Source of the DNA: Coenobita brevimanus
Lineage: Eukaryota; Arthropoda; Malacostraca; Decapoda; Coenobitidae
Assembly: GCA_032717465.1 (NCBI GenBank)
Contig: CM064681.1
Span: 18,102,565-18,166,564, forward strand
Reading direction: 5' to 3'
Length of the DNA: 64,000 nt
A program made the position numbers and the translations under genes. Positions 34,925 to 46,243 of the stretch are shown here, one piece after another. How positions within the stretch are numbered: position 1 is the first letter of the stretch; every line of letters begins with the position of its first letter. Below the pieces are notes generated by a model. That model was given only the letters and a program-made list of their open reading frames with translations, was not told the origin of the DNA and did no database searches.

Positions 34925-35379
34925 GGGAAGGGAATAATAGAGGAGGTTGTGATGGAATCATGTGATAGTGTTTTATACTGTGTTTAGTGTGAAATATATG
35001 TATATCATAGTGCAGCGAGTGTTTGTCAAGAAATATTGCTTGCATTGACTGACTTAGCACAAACCTAGCGCAAATATCAGAGACAACAAATACGCCACAC
35101 AATCACAGACTTCAGTGAATAGGTATTGTACCAATCTCAGACAGTGCTATATTGCATGTGGTTTAGTGAGAATCATATGTATAAAATAGTACAGCGAGTG
35201 TTCACTGAGAAATATTGCGTTCACTGAGTGACGTAGCGAAAACCTAGCACAAGGATCAGAGACAAGAAATATGCCACACGTATATACGTATGTCATGCAG
35301 CGAATGTTTGTGAAGAAATCTACTGTGTGCATCGCATGTGTTAGACAAACATAGTGCAAGGAGGAGAGAACAAAATACG

Positions 35380-35382
<3 letters not shown>
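34925..35382 (+). repeat. Tandem ~180-bp repeats upstream of family E
   Basis: A unit containing GTGTTT...CAGCGAGTGTT, GAGAAATATTGC..., TAGC..AAACCTAGC.CAA and ATACGCCACAC occurs about 2.6 times (CAGCGA at about 35014, 35193 and 35298; the third unit is shortened). The last CACAC runs into a (CA)n tract. The repeats stand directly upstream of the family E 5' region and could be promoter-like monomers, which is an inference. Confidence 0.65.

Positions 35383-35424
<42 letters not shown>
35383..35424. repeat. (CA)n microsatellite
   Basis: About 42 bp of pure CA between tandem repeats and family E. Confidence 0.96.
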
Positions 35425-35427
<3 letters not shown>

Positions 35428-35626
35428 CGCCAACAGAGACGGTGCTCTTCCTGGATCGTGGGGAATAATCTCTGAATCAGCGGCAAAAAGGAGACCAGCC
35501 TATTGTGATTATGTGAACTGAGTGCGTGAGTTGTGGTTCCATCGAATAATAGTTAAAAAACAGTAGGTTTCAGTCATAACGAATACAAGATATAGTGAAA
35601 ATAGAAAGTTTCCATATGGTTGCACA

Positions 35627-36420
35627 ATGGTGGAAAGCGACAGTGCTTTCTTTACAACTGGTGAGAGAGACTTTGAGGGCTTCTCTGAAGATGGAGTGGG
35701 AAATGGAAGTGTTATGCTGAACCAAACAAGAATAGCAGGAGTAGAGAAAACAGTGGAGAGGAATGTCCAGGAGCTAAAAAAGATATGTGCAGTAATTTGA
35801 GAGTTACAGGAACAGACCCTAGAGCAGGAGAGAGATCATTGTTCTACGGAATAAACTGGAAAAAGTTTGCACAAGCAGTGATGAACAAGAAAGAGAAGTC
35901 ACAGAACTGAAAGTGAGTAGTGAATTTGCATCAAATGAAATAAAACAGCTCAAGAGGGAGAATAAGAGGTTGGAAGAAGAAAGGCACTGGACGGAAAATA
36001 AACTAGATGAGTATGAATCCATATCAAGGATGCAAGATGAACACATTAAGGAAATCAAGGAGCAACATAAGGGGTGGAAGAAAATTCAGGAGGACGGAAA
36101 CGTAACTTTGAGAGAGATTATAGAACAACAAAGTAAGAAGAAGATGGAGAAGGAGGTGGTTAGGGTACTGAGAAGTAGAGAATCGTTAGTCACGGATGTA
36201 GCAGATAGGAAAAAATGTGTAATAATTTCAGGAGTAAAAGAAAAACATATAACAGTAAGAGCAGAAAGAGAAAGAGAAGAACTGAGTAAGGTTAAGGAAA
36301 TATCAGTAGTTATGAAGGGTAACAACGAAGCTGAAGAAGAGGTTGAAGAAGTGCTTAGGTTAGGAAAGTACGAGGAAGAAGGGCGAGGCCATTGAAGGTA
36401 AAGTTAAGTCCCAGGTAACA
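35627..36420 (+). pseudogene. Family E ORF1 (coiled coil and RRM-like domain)
   Basis: Start ATG at 35627 gives 'MVESDSAFFTTGERDFEGFS' and continues to a stop near 35796. After frame breaks a 160-codon open stretch (35913-36395) holds a long, charged coiled coil ('RENKRLEEERHWTENKLDEY') followed by 'DRKKCVIISGVKEK' and 'EEEVEEVLRLGKYEE', the RRM-like part of ORF1 proteins. It is an RNA-binding chaperone in active relatives. Dead here. Confidence 0.72.
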
Positions 36421-36639
36421 ATAAACGAAATCATCAATAGAACATGGAAATTATCAGACAAAGAGGGGTTCAAAAATGTTTAGATAAGGAGAGATGCAAA
36501 TGAGGAAGAATGAGCTAAAATAAAGGAGTTAGCAAAGGAGGCCAAGGCAAAAAACGAACAGAGAACAGAGGAAGAGAAGACTGTTTTTTATTGGAGAGTT
36601 ATGGATCAGAAATTGAGGAAGTGGTACCGACAAAGAGAA

Positions 36640-39585
36640 GGAGAGGGGTATAAAAACAACGGAAAGAGTTTGAAAGTGGCATATACTAATGTTGATAGTT
36701 TAATATCGGCAAGGTTAGAAATCAATGACTTCGTGAAGGTAGATGAACCTGATGTTATGTGCTTTTGTAGAGACCAAGTTAAGTGAGGATATTGATGCCC
36801 ATATGGGAGATGGTAAATACAAACTGTGGAGAAGAGACAGAAAAGAAAAAAAAAACGGGAAGAGGACTGATGATAGCAATGAAGAACAACATAAATGTAG
36901 ATATTGTGGAGATGGGAGAGGGTAGGGCTGAAGTGATAAATATGAAACTAGAAACAGGAGAGAATGGCAAGAGAGATATGGCAGTAGTGTATGTTCCCCC
37001 TATGACAAGAGCATGGAATGATGACAATTATCAGATGTTGTCAGATATGGCGAGTTATTTATAGAAAGTGACTGAGAAAAACAACAATATAATTCTAATG
37101 GGGGACTTTAATTGTAGAAAGGTGAACTGGGAGGAATGGGACTCAGGAGGCAGTGAAGATACGTGGGGCAGTATATTGTTAAATATAACAATGAATAATG
37201 TGATGTCGCAGTGGGTCAAAGAAGAGAGACGATTCTGAGGAGAGGACACACCGGCAATTAGATTTACTGCTAACCAAAGAACCCGATGTAACTGAGTCTT
37301 TGAAATATCTGTGTCCTATAGGAAAAAGTGATCATGTGGTCACTGAGTTTCAGATGGTGATAGGAAACGTGGTGCCAAGGGATAAGCTCTATAGGCAGGG
37401 AAGATACAATTTTGGGGAAGCAAACTTTACAGGATTGAGAAAATTTTTTGAAAATGCGGATTGGAGAAAATTCAGAGAAACAAGAGAGATACAGAGGAAG
37501 TGGGATATCTTTCTGGACCTCTACAATTCGGGAGTGGAAAAATATGTGCCAAGGGTAAGGGGGAAAGAAAACAGGAAAAAGGAGTGGCTTAATAGAAGAT
37601 GTATGACAGGAAAATAAGAGAAGGACACTGCGTGGAAAAACTGAAGAGGGATAATAACAGAACAAAGGAAGAATATAAAAGAACTAGAAATGAATATAAT
37701 AGAATATGTAGAGAGGAAGAAAGGAACTTCGAAAAAGGTATAACAGACAAATATAAGGATGAACCCAAACTGTTTTATAGATTTGCTACTGGCAAATTGA
37801 AACAAAAGGAAGGAATCACCAAACTGAAAGTGATGGAGAGGTCTATAAAGATGCGGCAATGCAAGTTGAAATAATGAACAAATGTTTCCAACCGGATTTC
37901 ACTAATGAAAGGGAGTTTGTGGAAGGGGAAGGAGTGACTAGAAATGTAGTGATAAAAAATATAAAAGTGGAAGTACAGGAAGTGTATAAATTACTGGAAA
38001 ATCAGGATGTAAGGAACCCCAGGACCAGATGGAATCTCTAATTTGGTACTGAAGGAATGCAGAGAACAACTGGTAGATAAGATTCACGGTTTAATTGTGT
38101 GTTCTCTGGAAGAGGGGAACGTGCCTCAAGAATGGAAGAGGGCAAATGTGGTACCAATTTATAAGGGAGGAAATAAGGAAGAACCGCTGAATTAGTGACC
38201 AATGTCCCTAACCAGCATGGTCGCAAAATTGTGCGAGAGAATCCTGAAAGATCTATCTAACTATATACCTAGGCTGCTTCCCCCAAGGAAAGGGAGGTAG
38301 CCGAAACAGGACGACACATTCCCAATTTACTCATCCACTCAAACACATTCATTCACATCTTAGCCCCAAAGGGCTAAGAAGAGATGAATATTTTGGCTGA
38401 AAGTCAGTTTGGATTCAGAAGTGGAAGGTCTTGTGTTTCCAACTTGTTGGGCTTTTACTCAAGAGCGATTGACGTGTTACAGGAGAGAGACGGTTGGGTG
38501 GATTGTGTGTATTTAGATTTGGAGAAGGCCTTTGACAAGGTACCCCACAGAAGACTAATGTGGAAACTAGAGCATATAGGAGGACTGAAGGGAAACCTCC
38601 TGGAATGGATGAGGGACTTTTTGAGAGACAGACAAATGAAGACAGTAATAAAGGACAGGATGTCTGGATGGAGGGAAGTAACAAGCGGAGTCCCACAGGG
38701 CTCAGTGTTGGCGCAAGTAATGTTCCTGATTAACGTAAATGATATGGTAGATGGAGTGAACAGTTATGCAAGTCTGTTTGCTGATGATGCAAAGATCTTG
38801 AGGAAGGTAGAGGATGAGGAGGACTGTAAAATGCTGGAGGAGGATCTGGACAGGATACATGATTGTAGCCGGAAACGGGAAATGAAATTCAACGCAAAGA
38901 AATGTAAAATAGTGGAAATGGGTAAAAGCACCAAGAGGTCATCACTGAATTATTTGATGGGTAATGAACCAATCATAAAAGTGAGAGAGGAGAAAGATTT
39001 GGGAGTGCTGGTTCAGGATAGTTTGTCACCTGAAAAACATATTAACAAGACAGATAGAGAGACATATAAACTCTTAACTAACATAAGAGTAGCATTTCAT
39101 TACATGTATGAGATGATGAAAAATTGATAGTGGCCACCATCCGCCACAGGTTAGAATATGCAGCAGTAGTGTGGTCCCCACACAAAAAGAAAGATATAAA
39201 CAAGACTGAGAGAATACAAAGAACAGCAACCACGATGGTCCCCAGTCTGGCAGATCTGTCGTACAGAGAGAGATTGGAAAAGCTGGATTTGCCTTCTTTA
39301 GAGAAAAAGGAGAGAAAGGGACGACATGTTTGCAGTATTCAGGACCATAATGGGAGTAGATAAAATTGACAGAGAAGATCTGTTTGTATGGGATAAAAGA
39401 AGCACGGAATGAAACTAAAGAAGCCAAGCTAATTGAAGGTTATCAAGAAACATAGTTTTCCCAATAGATGCATAGACCTGTGGAATAGCCTGGACAAAGA
39501 GATCGTCCAGTCTAAAAACTTAAACGAGTTTAAAGCAAAATTTGAATTATTGAGAAACAGAGACGGGACCCCACAAGCGTAGCTC
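36640..39585 (+). pseudogene. Family E ORF2 (endonuclease and reverse transcriptase)
   Basis: Endonuclease blocks: 'SLKVAYTNVDSL' (36672), 'EPDVMCF' then 'VETKLSEDIDAH' (about 36750-36800), 'MAVVYVPPM' (36978-37004), 'ILMGDFNCRKVNWEEWDSGG' (about 37093-37150), and a degenerate SDH near 37330. RT blocks in a 247-codon open frame (38384-39127): 'QFGFRSGRSC', 'DLEKAFDKVPHRRLMWKLEH', 'SGVPQGSVLAQVMFLINVND' and the active site 'SLFADDAKIL'. The catalytic FADD is intact. The C-terminal part 'RHRLEYAAVVWSPHKKK' follows from 39124. Frame breaks near 36775, 37065, 37240, 37615, 37870 and 39120, and a small insertion at 38262-38385. Confidence 0.82.
38262..38385. repeat. Short insertion within family E RT
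   Basis: The RT frame reads up to 'CERILKDLSN' near 38262 and resumes at 'MNILAESQFGFRSG' (38384). The intervening 120 bp (GCTGCTTCCCCCAAGG, CCGAAACAGGACGACACA, TTCATTCACATCTTAGCCCC) is not part of the protein. No motif was recognised; it may be a short SINE-like or satellite piece. Confidence 0.45.
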
Positions 39586-39620
39586 ATTTCCTGTATGTCA
39601 CAACTAGGTAAATACAAGGT

Positions 39621-39622
39621 AA

Positions 39623-39676
<54 letters not shown>
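39621..39676. repeat. (CA)n microsatellite
   Basis: Starts within the AAATACA-type 3' end of family E. Confidence 0.96.
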
Positions 39677-39678
<2 letters not shown>

Positions 39679-40400
39679 CATAACTCCTTATCTTCAAACC
39701 CTTCAAGGTCCTGCCAACATCTCAACACCACTGGAGGAAGTGAGTTATCCGTATTTTGTTGATTGATATATTGACCTATTTCTATATTTCTGTATTTTTT
39801 CCACAAATAAGTATTGTTTTTTACATATACACACATGAGATGGAAGGAAGTTCAGCTTCAGTATCATTACAGTACCTAGCAAAAAGACTAGTGGTCATGT
39901 CGAGTTTCTGAGAGCGCCATCAAAAAGCTTATGATATTTTACGTGTCTCCTTTGAGTAAAAACAGAAAATAATAAAACCTAACGAGCGAAAATATGTAGG
40001 TGTGGGTAAGGCAGGGAAAGAGTGAGTTTATGTCTCATTTGCAGGCGAGGAGTATTCCATGTTTGTCGTCCATTTACTCGAAAACTATTATATGTATCGA
40101 TACCCTGTAAGAATCATGATAAAGATCAGTGAATTCTACTTATGTACAGGACATAACAATATAATATCTCTGATGAAAAGTTGTTGTTACGTAGGCGGGA
40201 ATATAACGGTTATTGTGTGCGCATGACGAAAGTGCAGCACGGCCGTGAGTACCCAGTAGTTTTTGCGATTTATTCGGAAACTATGAGGCCTATCAAAAAA
40301 ATCTGTGGGTACCATGAGCAAGCTCATGAAATTTTACACAATATTATGAAATAAAAACGTAAGATATGCAAAAAAAACTTTTGCGGTAGAGCTCCCTCAA
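39677..40400. other. No recognised feature
   Basis: AT-rich sequence with short frames only. Confidence 0.4.
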
Positions 40401-42235
40401 CATTTTTTTTTTTTTTTTATGGTTTTCAGTTTTTGGTCTATCTATTCTATTACCAGACGCCTCAATCCCGTTTGGGGTGGCCACAAACAAATCGCCTCCA
40501 AGTCGCCCTGTCCCCCGCCATTTCACTCCCCTGCTCCCAACTCACACCCCCCTCTCTCATACACCTCTCCACCCCATCCCTCCATCTCATCCTCGGCCTC
40601 CCCCTCCCTCTTTCCCCCTCCACCTCACTCACATACACTCTCTTCGTCAGTCTTTCACCCTCCATCCTCTCCACATGGCCAAACCACCTCAGTATGTTCC
40701 TCATAACGCTTCCTATCACATCCACATCAACACCACAACGCTCCTTTATATCCTCATTCGTCAGCCTGTCTCTCCATGTGACTCCACAGGCTCCTCTTAA
40801 ATAACTCATTTCCACTGCTCTCACTCTTGACTTGTGTCCTTCCAACAACATCCAAGCTTCACTTCCGTACGTTAGAGTTGGTATCACAATACTGTCATGT
40901 AGTAACTTTTTCACTTCCATGCTCACTTCCCTGTTTCTTATCACTGCTTTCAAAGAACCAGCAACCTTTCTTCCCTGCTGTACCCTTTCAAGCACTTCAC
41001 CCTCCAAACCTCCATCCTTACTCATCACACTACCCAAGTACTTAAACGTACTCACATTTTCCAATTCTTCACCATCCAACCTCGCTGTACATTCACTGAC
41101 TTCACCTCTCTCAAAGACCATCACTTTACTCTTCCCTACATTCAACTTTAGATTCCGTTTCTTACACACTCTCCCAAACTCATCCACCAAGCCTTGCAGC
41201 TCCCCTTCGTCTTCACTCAACAACACAGTATCATCTGCAAACAACAGCACAGGGAGTTTCCAAACACTATCCTCTCTCACCAGGGCCACTCCAACATCCA
41301 CTACCCTACCTTGTACCTCTTTTATTACCCCATCCATGTACAGATTGAACAACCATGGAGACATGACACATCCCTGTTTCAACCCAACTTTCAAAGAGAA
41401 AAATTCACTTAGTTCACCATCCACACGCACTGCAGCCTTCGCACCATCGTACATACTCTTCACAGCATTCAACAACTTCCCATCTACTCCATATATTCTT
41501 AACACTTTCCACAATCCTAGTCTATCCACCCTGTCATATGCTTTCTCCAAATCCATGAAAGCCACATACAACTTCTTTCCCTTCTCTAGAAACTTTTCCA
41601 CTAAAGATCTGAGAATGAATATCTGATCTACACAACCTTTTCCCTTCCTAAAGCCTCCCTGTTCTTCTCCAACTAATTCCTCTGTTCTTTCTCTAACTCT
41701 GTCAATAAGTATCCTACCATACACTTTTCCTATTATACTAAGAAGACAAATGCCCCTATGATTACCACACACTTCTTTTTCCCTTTTCCTTTGTACAAGG
41801 GAATAATTATACCTGACTTCCAATCCTCCGGGACTCTACCTTCCTCCCAGGCCAATCTGCACATCTTCCACATCCATTCTACTACTATCTCTCCCCCATG
41901 CTTCAGCATTTCACCACACGCTCCATCAATTCCTGGGGCTTTCCCTGATTTAACTTTCTTCATTGCTTCCACAACTTCTATCCTACTGATTTCTTCCTGT
42001 CTTCTCACCTCCCTCCTTCTCCCAGCCATTCCCCAGCCACTTATACTCGCATTACTTCCATCCTCCACGTTCAACAATTCCTTAAAGTGTTCTCTCCATC
42101 TGCTCACTTTTTCTCCCTTCTCCACTAGTAATCTACCATTTTTATCTTTCACTCCCCTGCTAACTTCACTTCCACCCTGTCTTACTCTTTTCACCTCTTT
42201 CCAGAACATTTTCTTACCTGCAGCTTGACTTATGC
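40401..42235 (-). mobile_element. RTE-like non-LTR retrotransposon, best preserved copy (5'-truncated)
   Basis: Minus strand from 42235 to a poly(A) (T-run at 40402-40419 on plus). It lacks the endonuclease. Only one frameshift, near 41770, separates two long open frames (42263-41733 and 41823-40462). The 3' untranslated part after 'GHPKRD' is about 50 bp and includes TAGATAGACC. The 5' side abuts a Penelope fragment. Compared with the fragments at 1745, 5694, 10660, 11522 and 15504 it is far less decayed, so it is the youngest. Confidence 0.85.
40462..41823 (-). pseudogene. RTE-like reverse transcriptase, main domain and C-terminus
   Basis: 453 codons without a stop. RT blocks: 'NHRGICLLSIIGKVYGRILI' (about 41765-41710), 'EQGGFRKGKGCVDQIF' (about 41660-41615), 'AFMDLEKAYDRVDR' (about 41570-41525), 'GLKQGCVMSPWLFNLYMDGV' (about 41385-41325) and the active site 'LLFADDTVLLSEDEGELQG' (about 41250-41195), with FADD intact. 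'FKYLGSVMSKDGG' is the thumb. The C-terminal part has 'LRWFGHVERM' and 'RGRGRPRMRWRDGVERCM', and ends 'RRFVCGHPKRD'. RT copies element RNA onto nicked target DNA. Clade assignment to RTE is from memory of this C-terminal pattern; L2/CR1 is less likely. One frameshift separates it from its N-terminal part. Confidence 0.82.
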
Positions 42236-42263
42236 ACACCTGCAGGAGGGGGTGGCACACCAC
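41733..42263 (-). pseudogene. RTE-like ORF2, linker and start of RT
   Basis: 176-codon open frame containing 'AGKKMFWKEVKRVRQGG', 'RWREHFKELLNVEDGS', 'EAMKKVKSGKAPGIDGACGE' and 'RVPEDWKSGIIIPLYKGKGK', the finger region of the RT. It runs into a frameshift at about 41770, after which the palm continues in the 40462-41823 frame. The first residues (42263-42236) derive from neighbouring Penelope sequence, so the true start is missing. Confidence 0.8.
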
Positions 42264-42790
42264 GAATGATTACCTGAATTTAAAAATGAGCGATGTACAG
42301 AACAAAAGGTACTTGACTTCTTTCCCTTAGGGATGCACCCGACAAATAGGGGGTAAATGCTGTGGCTTAAGACCTAGAGGCTTAATGCTAGGTATGTGCC
42401 ACACAGGTGTGACTACACTACCAGGAGATGACAAGGAGCAATCAATTGTTAGTCTGGAGGATATTACTTTGAAATTAATTCAGTTAACAATTTATCACAC
42501 TTAAAATGACCATAGCTCATGTTTACATTCTTTTCATATGTGCCTGAAATTAGGCAAGGTTCTTTTTACATTTCTTTCATCAAAGCTTTTTGATCTTGCT
42601 AGAATTTTAGAGCCTACCTAGTCAATATGGTGATCGCTGGATGCTTTGTGCTGAAATAAACCAGTACTCTGTTGTTGGGCTGTCCTTATACTGTATGTTT
42701 TGAGATTCTAATTTCCAGATCTTTTCCAAATTGTCCAATTTATTACAAGTTTTACACGGGATTTTGTAAATAACTCCTGAATTACTGAAT
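42236..42790 (-). repeat. Penelope-like element fragment (3' tail and GIY-YIG region)
   Basis: Similar to 16990-17430 and, inverted, to 52050-52480: 'TAATGCTAGGTATGTGCCAC', 'CAGTTAACAATTTATCAC' and 'CATAGCTCATGTTTAC' are shared. Minus-strand coding matches the 'NMSYGHFK' and 'SKDL'-type blocks of the nuclease. It begins at the element's tail (GGTGGCACACCACGAATG). No open frame. Confidence 0.75.
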
Positions 42791-43994
42791 GGGCTGTTCT
42801 TGATGAGTTTTTTTTTTTTTATGGTTTCATATTTGAATACTACTTGTACACACAGTCAAAAAAGTATCGCACAGGAGGGGAACAATGATATCCGAAATTA
42901 TCAATATAGCTTCTGTAGTTCCTGGAAAATGAATTAATTAGACACTTCACCAGATCCTGTTTCATAAATCTCCCACAAGGTTCGTTTCCCTCACCCAGCA
43001 CTAATGCGGGGTAGGCACTGAAAAAGTAGTCAGTGCTTATATTTCTTTTTAATTTTGACACAAATTAAAACACACCAAAACATATTGTACTCATCAAATT
43101 ACTTACCTGGCATGATATGCTACAAAGAAGTTACAATATGGGAGCCTTTTGTATAATGTATTATAAGTGTCATTTTGTAAACTCAGCTTTCGTCAGTGTA
43201 CTCATCTCTTTAAGCATAACATAGAGACAAAACCTAGGCAGTTTTACTAGAACCACCCATAAGGCAAGATAAGAGTGAGTAGAATATTTGTCATTCGTTA
43301 GTATCCACAAAAGAAAATAGATATGTAGCCGCAGATTTGGCAGCACCTTTCGATATGCTACCCTGCCTGACGGATGACTTTTCATAACCATACAGACCTG
43401 TTTGACGTCTTGATCATCTTAGTAGCTTAAGTCTAACATAAAGAATTCTTTTAAATGTTTCCTTGGTTTCATTGCACAGTTTAGTAAGTTTACACTTCAA
43501 CTCCTCGTACTCTCTATGGTTATAGTGTCGTACCGCACTGCCGTGTGTTTGGATTAATGGCTGATTCACCAACTAAGCATTTGTTAAGTACATAATTTTC
43601 AGTGGAACAGATTACTTCTTTAAAACATGCTAAAACACACACATCAAAAGTCCTGAAGGTAATCTCCTCTTACTAACTGCACACGATTTACTCAAAAATA
43701 TGTAAACAGACAGCACACTATTTTAGTTACCAAGCTAAGATTCTCTGAGAGCCTGGTTATTCTTTCTTTACAGGTATATAATTACAAGCATTTGACTGAA
43801 TAAGAACAAAGATTCCTATAAATAGCAATATTAGTATTAACTTAGTATTAGGTAAACAGGTCTCTAAGACCCCGCAAAAACATTTAATCGAGGATGGGCG
43901 ACGCAAGACCCTCTGGTGGCACACCTCTGAAACAGGTTTGGTGAAGCCTCTAATTATTATCTGAATACGCCTTCAGTAACAATATCAACCATAC
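42791..43994. other. Unassigned sequence; one candidate exon-like stretch
   Basis: Mostly AT-rich without motif. On the minus strand 43061-42840 is open for 73 codons. After a good acceptor-like TACTTTTTCAG (about 43020) it reads 'LVLGEGNEPCGRFMKQ', which looks protein-like, but I do not recognise a family. Near 43858 GGTCTCTAAGACC is a palindrome like those at 19309 and 19828. Confidence 0.3.
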
Positions 43995-43999
43995 ATTGT
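43995..43999. repeat. ATTGT target-site duplication, left
   Basis: Identical 5 bp at 51092-51096 beyond the other LTR. Confidence 0.75.
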
Positions 44000-46243
44000 G
44001 TAATGCTAGGTGAAATTAGGCTCGACTTCTCGTTCCTATTACACCTAACATGGAGCGGGGCCCTCTTTCGAGACCGGAGCTTAGTGCAATAAAGAGAGGC
44101 AGGACACAAAAACTCTAGGCAACAACCTTTACACGTGTATTACCACAATCAGACACAGGACAAGTCAGCAGATATTACAGCACAATACATAGCAATATAA
44201 AACTTTATCTAGGATATGGGTATCTCACAGGATACTTGCTTCTCTGACAGTAAAGACAACACAATCAATCCTAGTGTATTAAGGGTGCAGTGAATATTTT
44301 GCGCGCGCGGGAGGCCCGGGGGGGGGGGTTAGCCTCACGAGGAGGGGATAGGGGAGGGTGCGGGGAGTGACTTGTGACGGCTAGGGAAAAGTTATGGTAA
44401 TATTGGAGAAAGGCAGATATCAGCAGTGAAGCATATACGTTTTCCACTAGCCATGGGACTTTGGTAATTGATTTTGTTATTGATTCACACTTACTCGGGA
44501 TACTGGGGTGAGAGAGAGTGATATACAAGATTTATGGGCAGCGCGGAGGGGGAAGGGAATACCATTAATACTCTCCTTCATAATATTCCTTTACAGCTCG
44601 CAGTAGTAGGGGTATGTCACTACAGAGGAATCCCCAGGCGGCACAGGCTTACTAATTGTATGTAAGGGACGTCACTCATAAATATAGTTCAACAGATCCT
44701 GTTCCACACACTCGTCCTTTAGTTTTTCACTGTGATCTTACTCGCCCCGATAATCACTATATTAAGTCACTGCACAATACTATCCTAGGGGAAATCACAC
44801 TTAACCTAAATCGCCCGTACTGCAGCATCACAAGTATTCATCATGGGGATAGGCGGGAACATGCCGTCGGCGATCCTGCCGGGCTAAGGGCACCGCCAAT
44901 GTGAGGCGTGCCAAGAGGGCACGGGACAACTCGTAAGGGCGTCCTCTCGCGTCCTGGGCTACCCGTGGCTTCCAGGCTGGGCTCAGGAGTGTGGCCCTCG
45001 GGACTGGGGCCGAATAGCTCCAGGAACCTCTGTTGTAAGTCTCGGCCTGTAGTGGGAGCCTTACGGCGTCATGGGGGCGTAGGGATATCGCGCCCGGGTG
45101 TCCTGGGGAGAATCGAGAGAGACTGCGGACTGCGGTCTCCAGCGTCTAGGGGTGCCGACAGAGGAGAGCTGCGGCATCGACTTCCACTGGGGCCCGTCAG
45201 GTGCGTCTGCTCTAGAGCCAGACGTAGGGAGCAGAGGCCAGGGGAGGCTGTGAGGCCTGTCTGAGTCACTCTGGGATGGGAGGCCTGGGTTCTAGTCTCC
45301 TGCCATAGTGACGTCTCACTTCTTGCCTCTTTCTGTGTACCCTCGGAGCAACAATAGATCGTCTCACGAGGAAGGGAGCGACAATAGGCCGTCTCTACTG
45401 GAGCACTTTCGAAGTGACAATAGGTCGTCTCACGAGAGCAGGAGCGACAATAGGTCGTCTCTACCGGGACACTTTCGGAGTGACAATCGGCCGTCTCACG
45501 AGGAGGGGAGCGACAATAGGCCGTCTCTACCGGAGCACTTTCAGAGCGACAATAGGCCGTCTCTACCGGAGCACTTTCGGAGTGACAATAGGTTGTCTCA
45601 CAAGAGCGGGAGCGACAATAGGTCGTCTCTACCGGGACACTTTCGGAGCGACAATCGGCCGTCTCACGAGGAGGGGAGCGACAATAGGCCGTCTCTACCT
45701 GAACACTTTGAGAGCGACAATAGGCCGTCTCATGAGGGTGGGAGCGACAATAGGCCGTCTCTACCGGAGCATTGTTGGAGCGACAATAGGCCATCTCACG
45801 AGGGCGGGAGCGACAATAGGCCGTCTCTACCGGAGCACTTTCGGAGCGACAATAGGCCGTCTCACGAGGGCGGGAGCGACAATAGGCCGTCTCTACCGGA
45901 GCACTTTCGGAGTGACAATAGGCCGTCTCACGAAGAGGGGCGGCGTCTGGAGTGTCTATGACAACTCCACCCCTAGCTGGTTCAACAATCCCACTCCATG
46001 AAGGTAGTGTCTTTCTCCTACGGCGGCAACGGCATGGTGGCTGCGTGACATAGGGGCGCACGGCCCAGGCTGACATATGTCGCTGTTGCCGGGAGTGGTT
46101 CTGACTGGTGGTGGCTACCCCGTGGGGTCCATGTGGGGGTGTCGGTACATTCTCGGGCATACTGAGCTGTATTTTGCTTGCCCCGTTGTCGGGGGCACTA
46201 TAGTATATTTCAGGGGCACTGTTCTTTAAGTCACACATTTTAC
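44000..46243 (-). repeat. 3' LTR (left on the plus strand)
   Basis: 2244 bp, begins GTAATGCTAGGTGAAATTAG and ends GCACATTTTAC-like on plus. It is colinear with 48879-51091 except within the minisatellite and small indels (a G-run near 44320 is lost in the other copy). Outside the array I see only scattered substitutions, which suggests a fairly recent insertion. Confidence 0.88.

Larger units (their letters stand above)
35425..39620 (+). mobile_element. Family E CR1-like non-LTR retrotransposon, nearly full length, decayed
   Basis: About 4.2 kb with a 5' region of about 200 bp, ORF1 (35627-36420), ORF2 with endonuclease, RT and C-terminus (36640-39585), and a 3' end GGTAAATACAAGGTAAATAC that grades into (CA)n. 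Every part is present in order, but each ORF has multiple stops or frameshifts. No target-site duplication could be defined because both ends are in microsatellites. The short-repeat 3' end fits the CR1 group better than poly(A)-ended Jockey elements. Confidence 0.8.

Noticed and set aside
40419..41626. Plus-strand Ser/Pro/Thr-rich frames opposite the RTE-like RT
   Set aside because: They are antisense shadows of the minus-strand RT and recur opposite every RTE copy (5737-6087, 10632-10989).
43170..43391. 73-codon hydrophobic minus-strand frame
   Set aside because: No splice context, motif or codon pattern supports coding.
45300..46001. Plus-strand frames with SDNRPS repeats, and a CRISPR-like look of the array
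   Set aside because: The array is a minisatellite in an LTR of a eukaryotic element. Units are contiguous, without unique spacers, and frames are open on both strands only because unit lengths are multiples of three.
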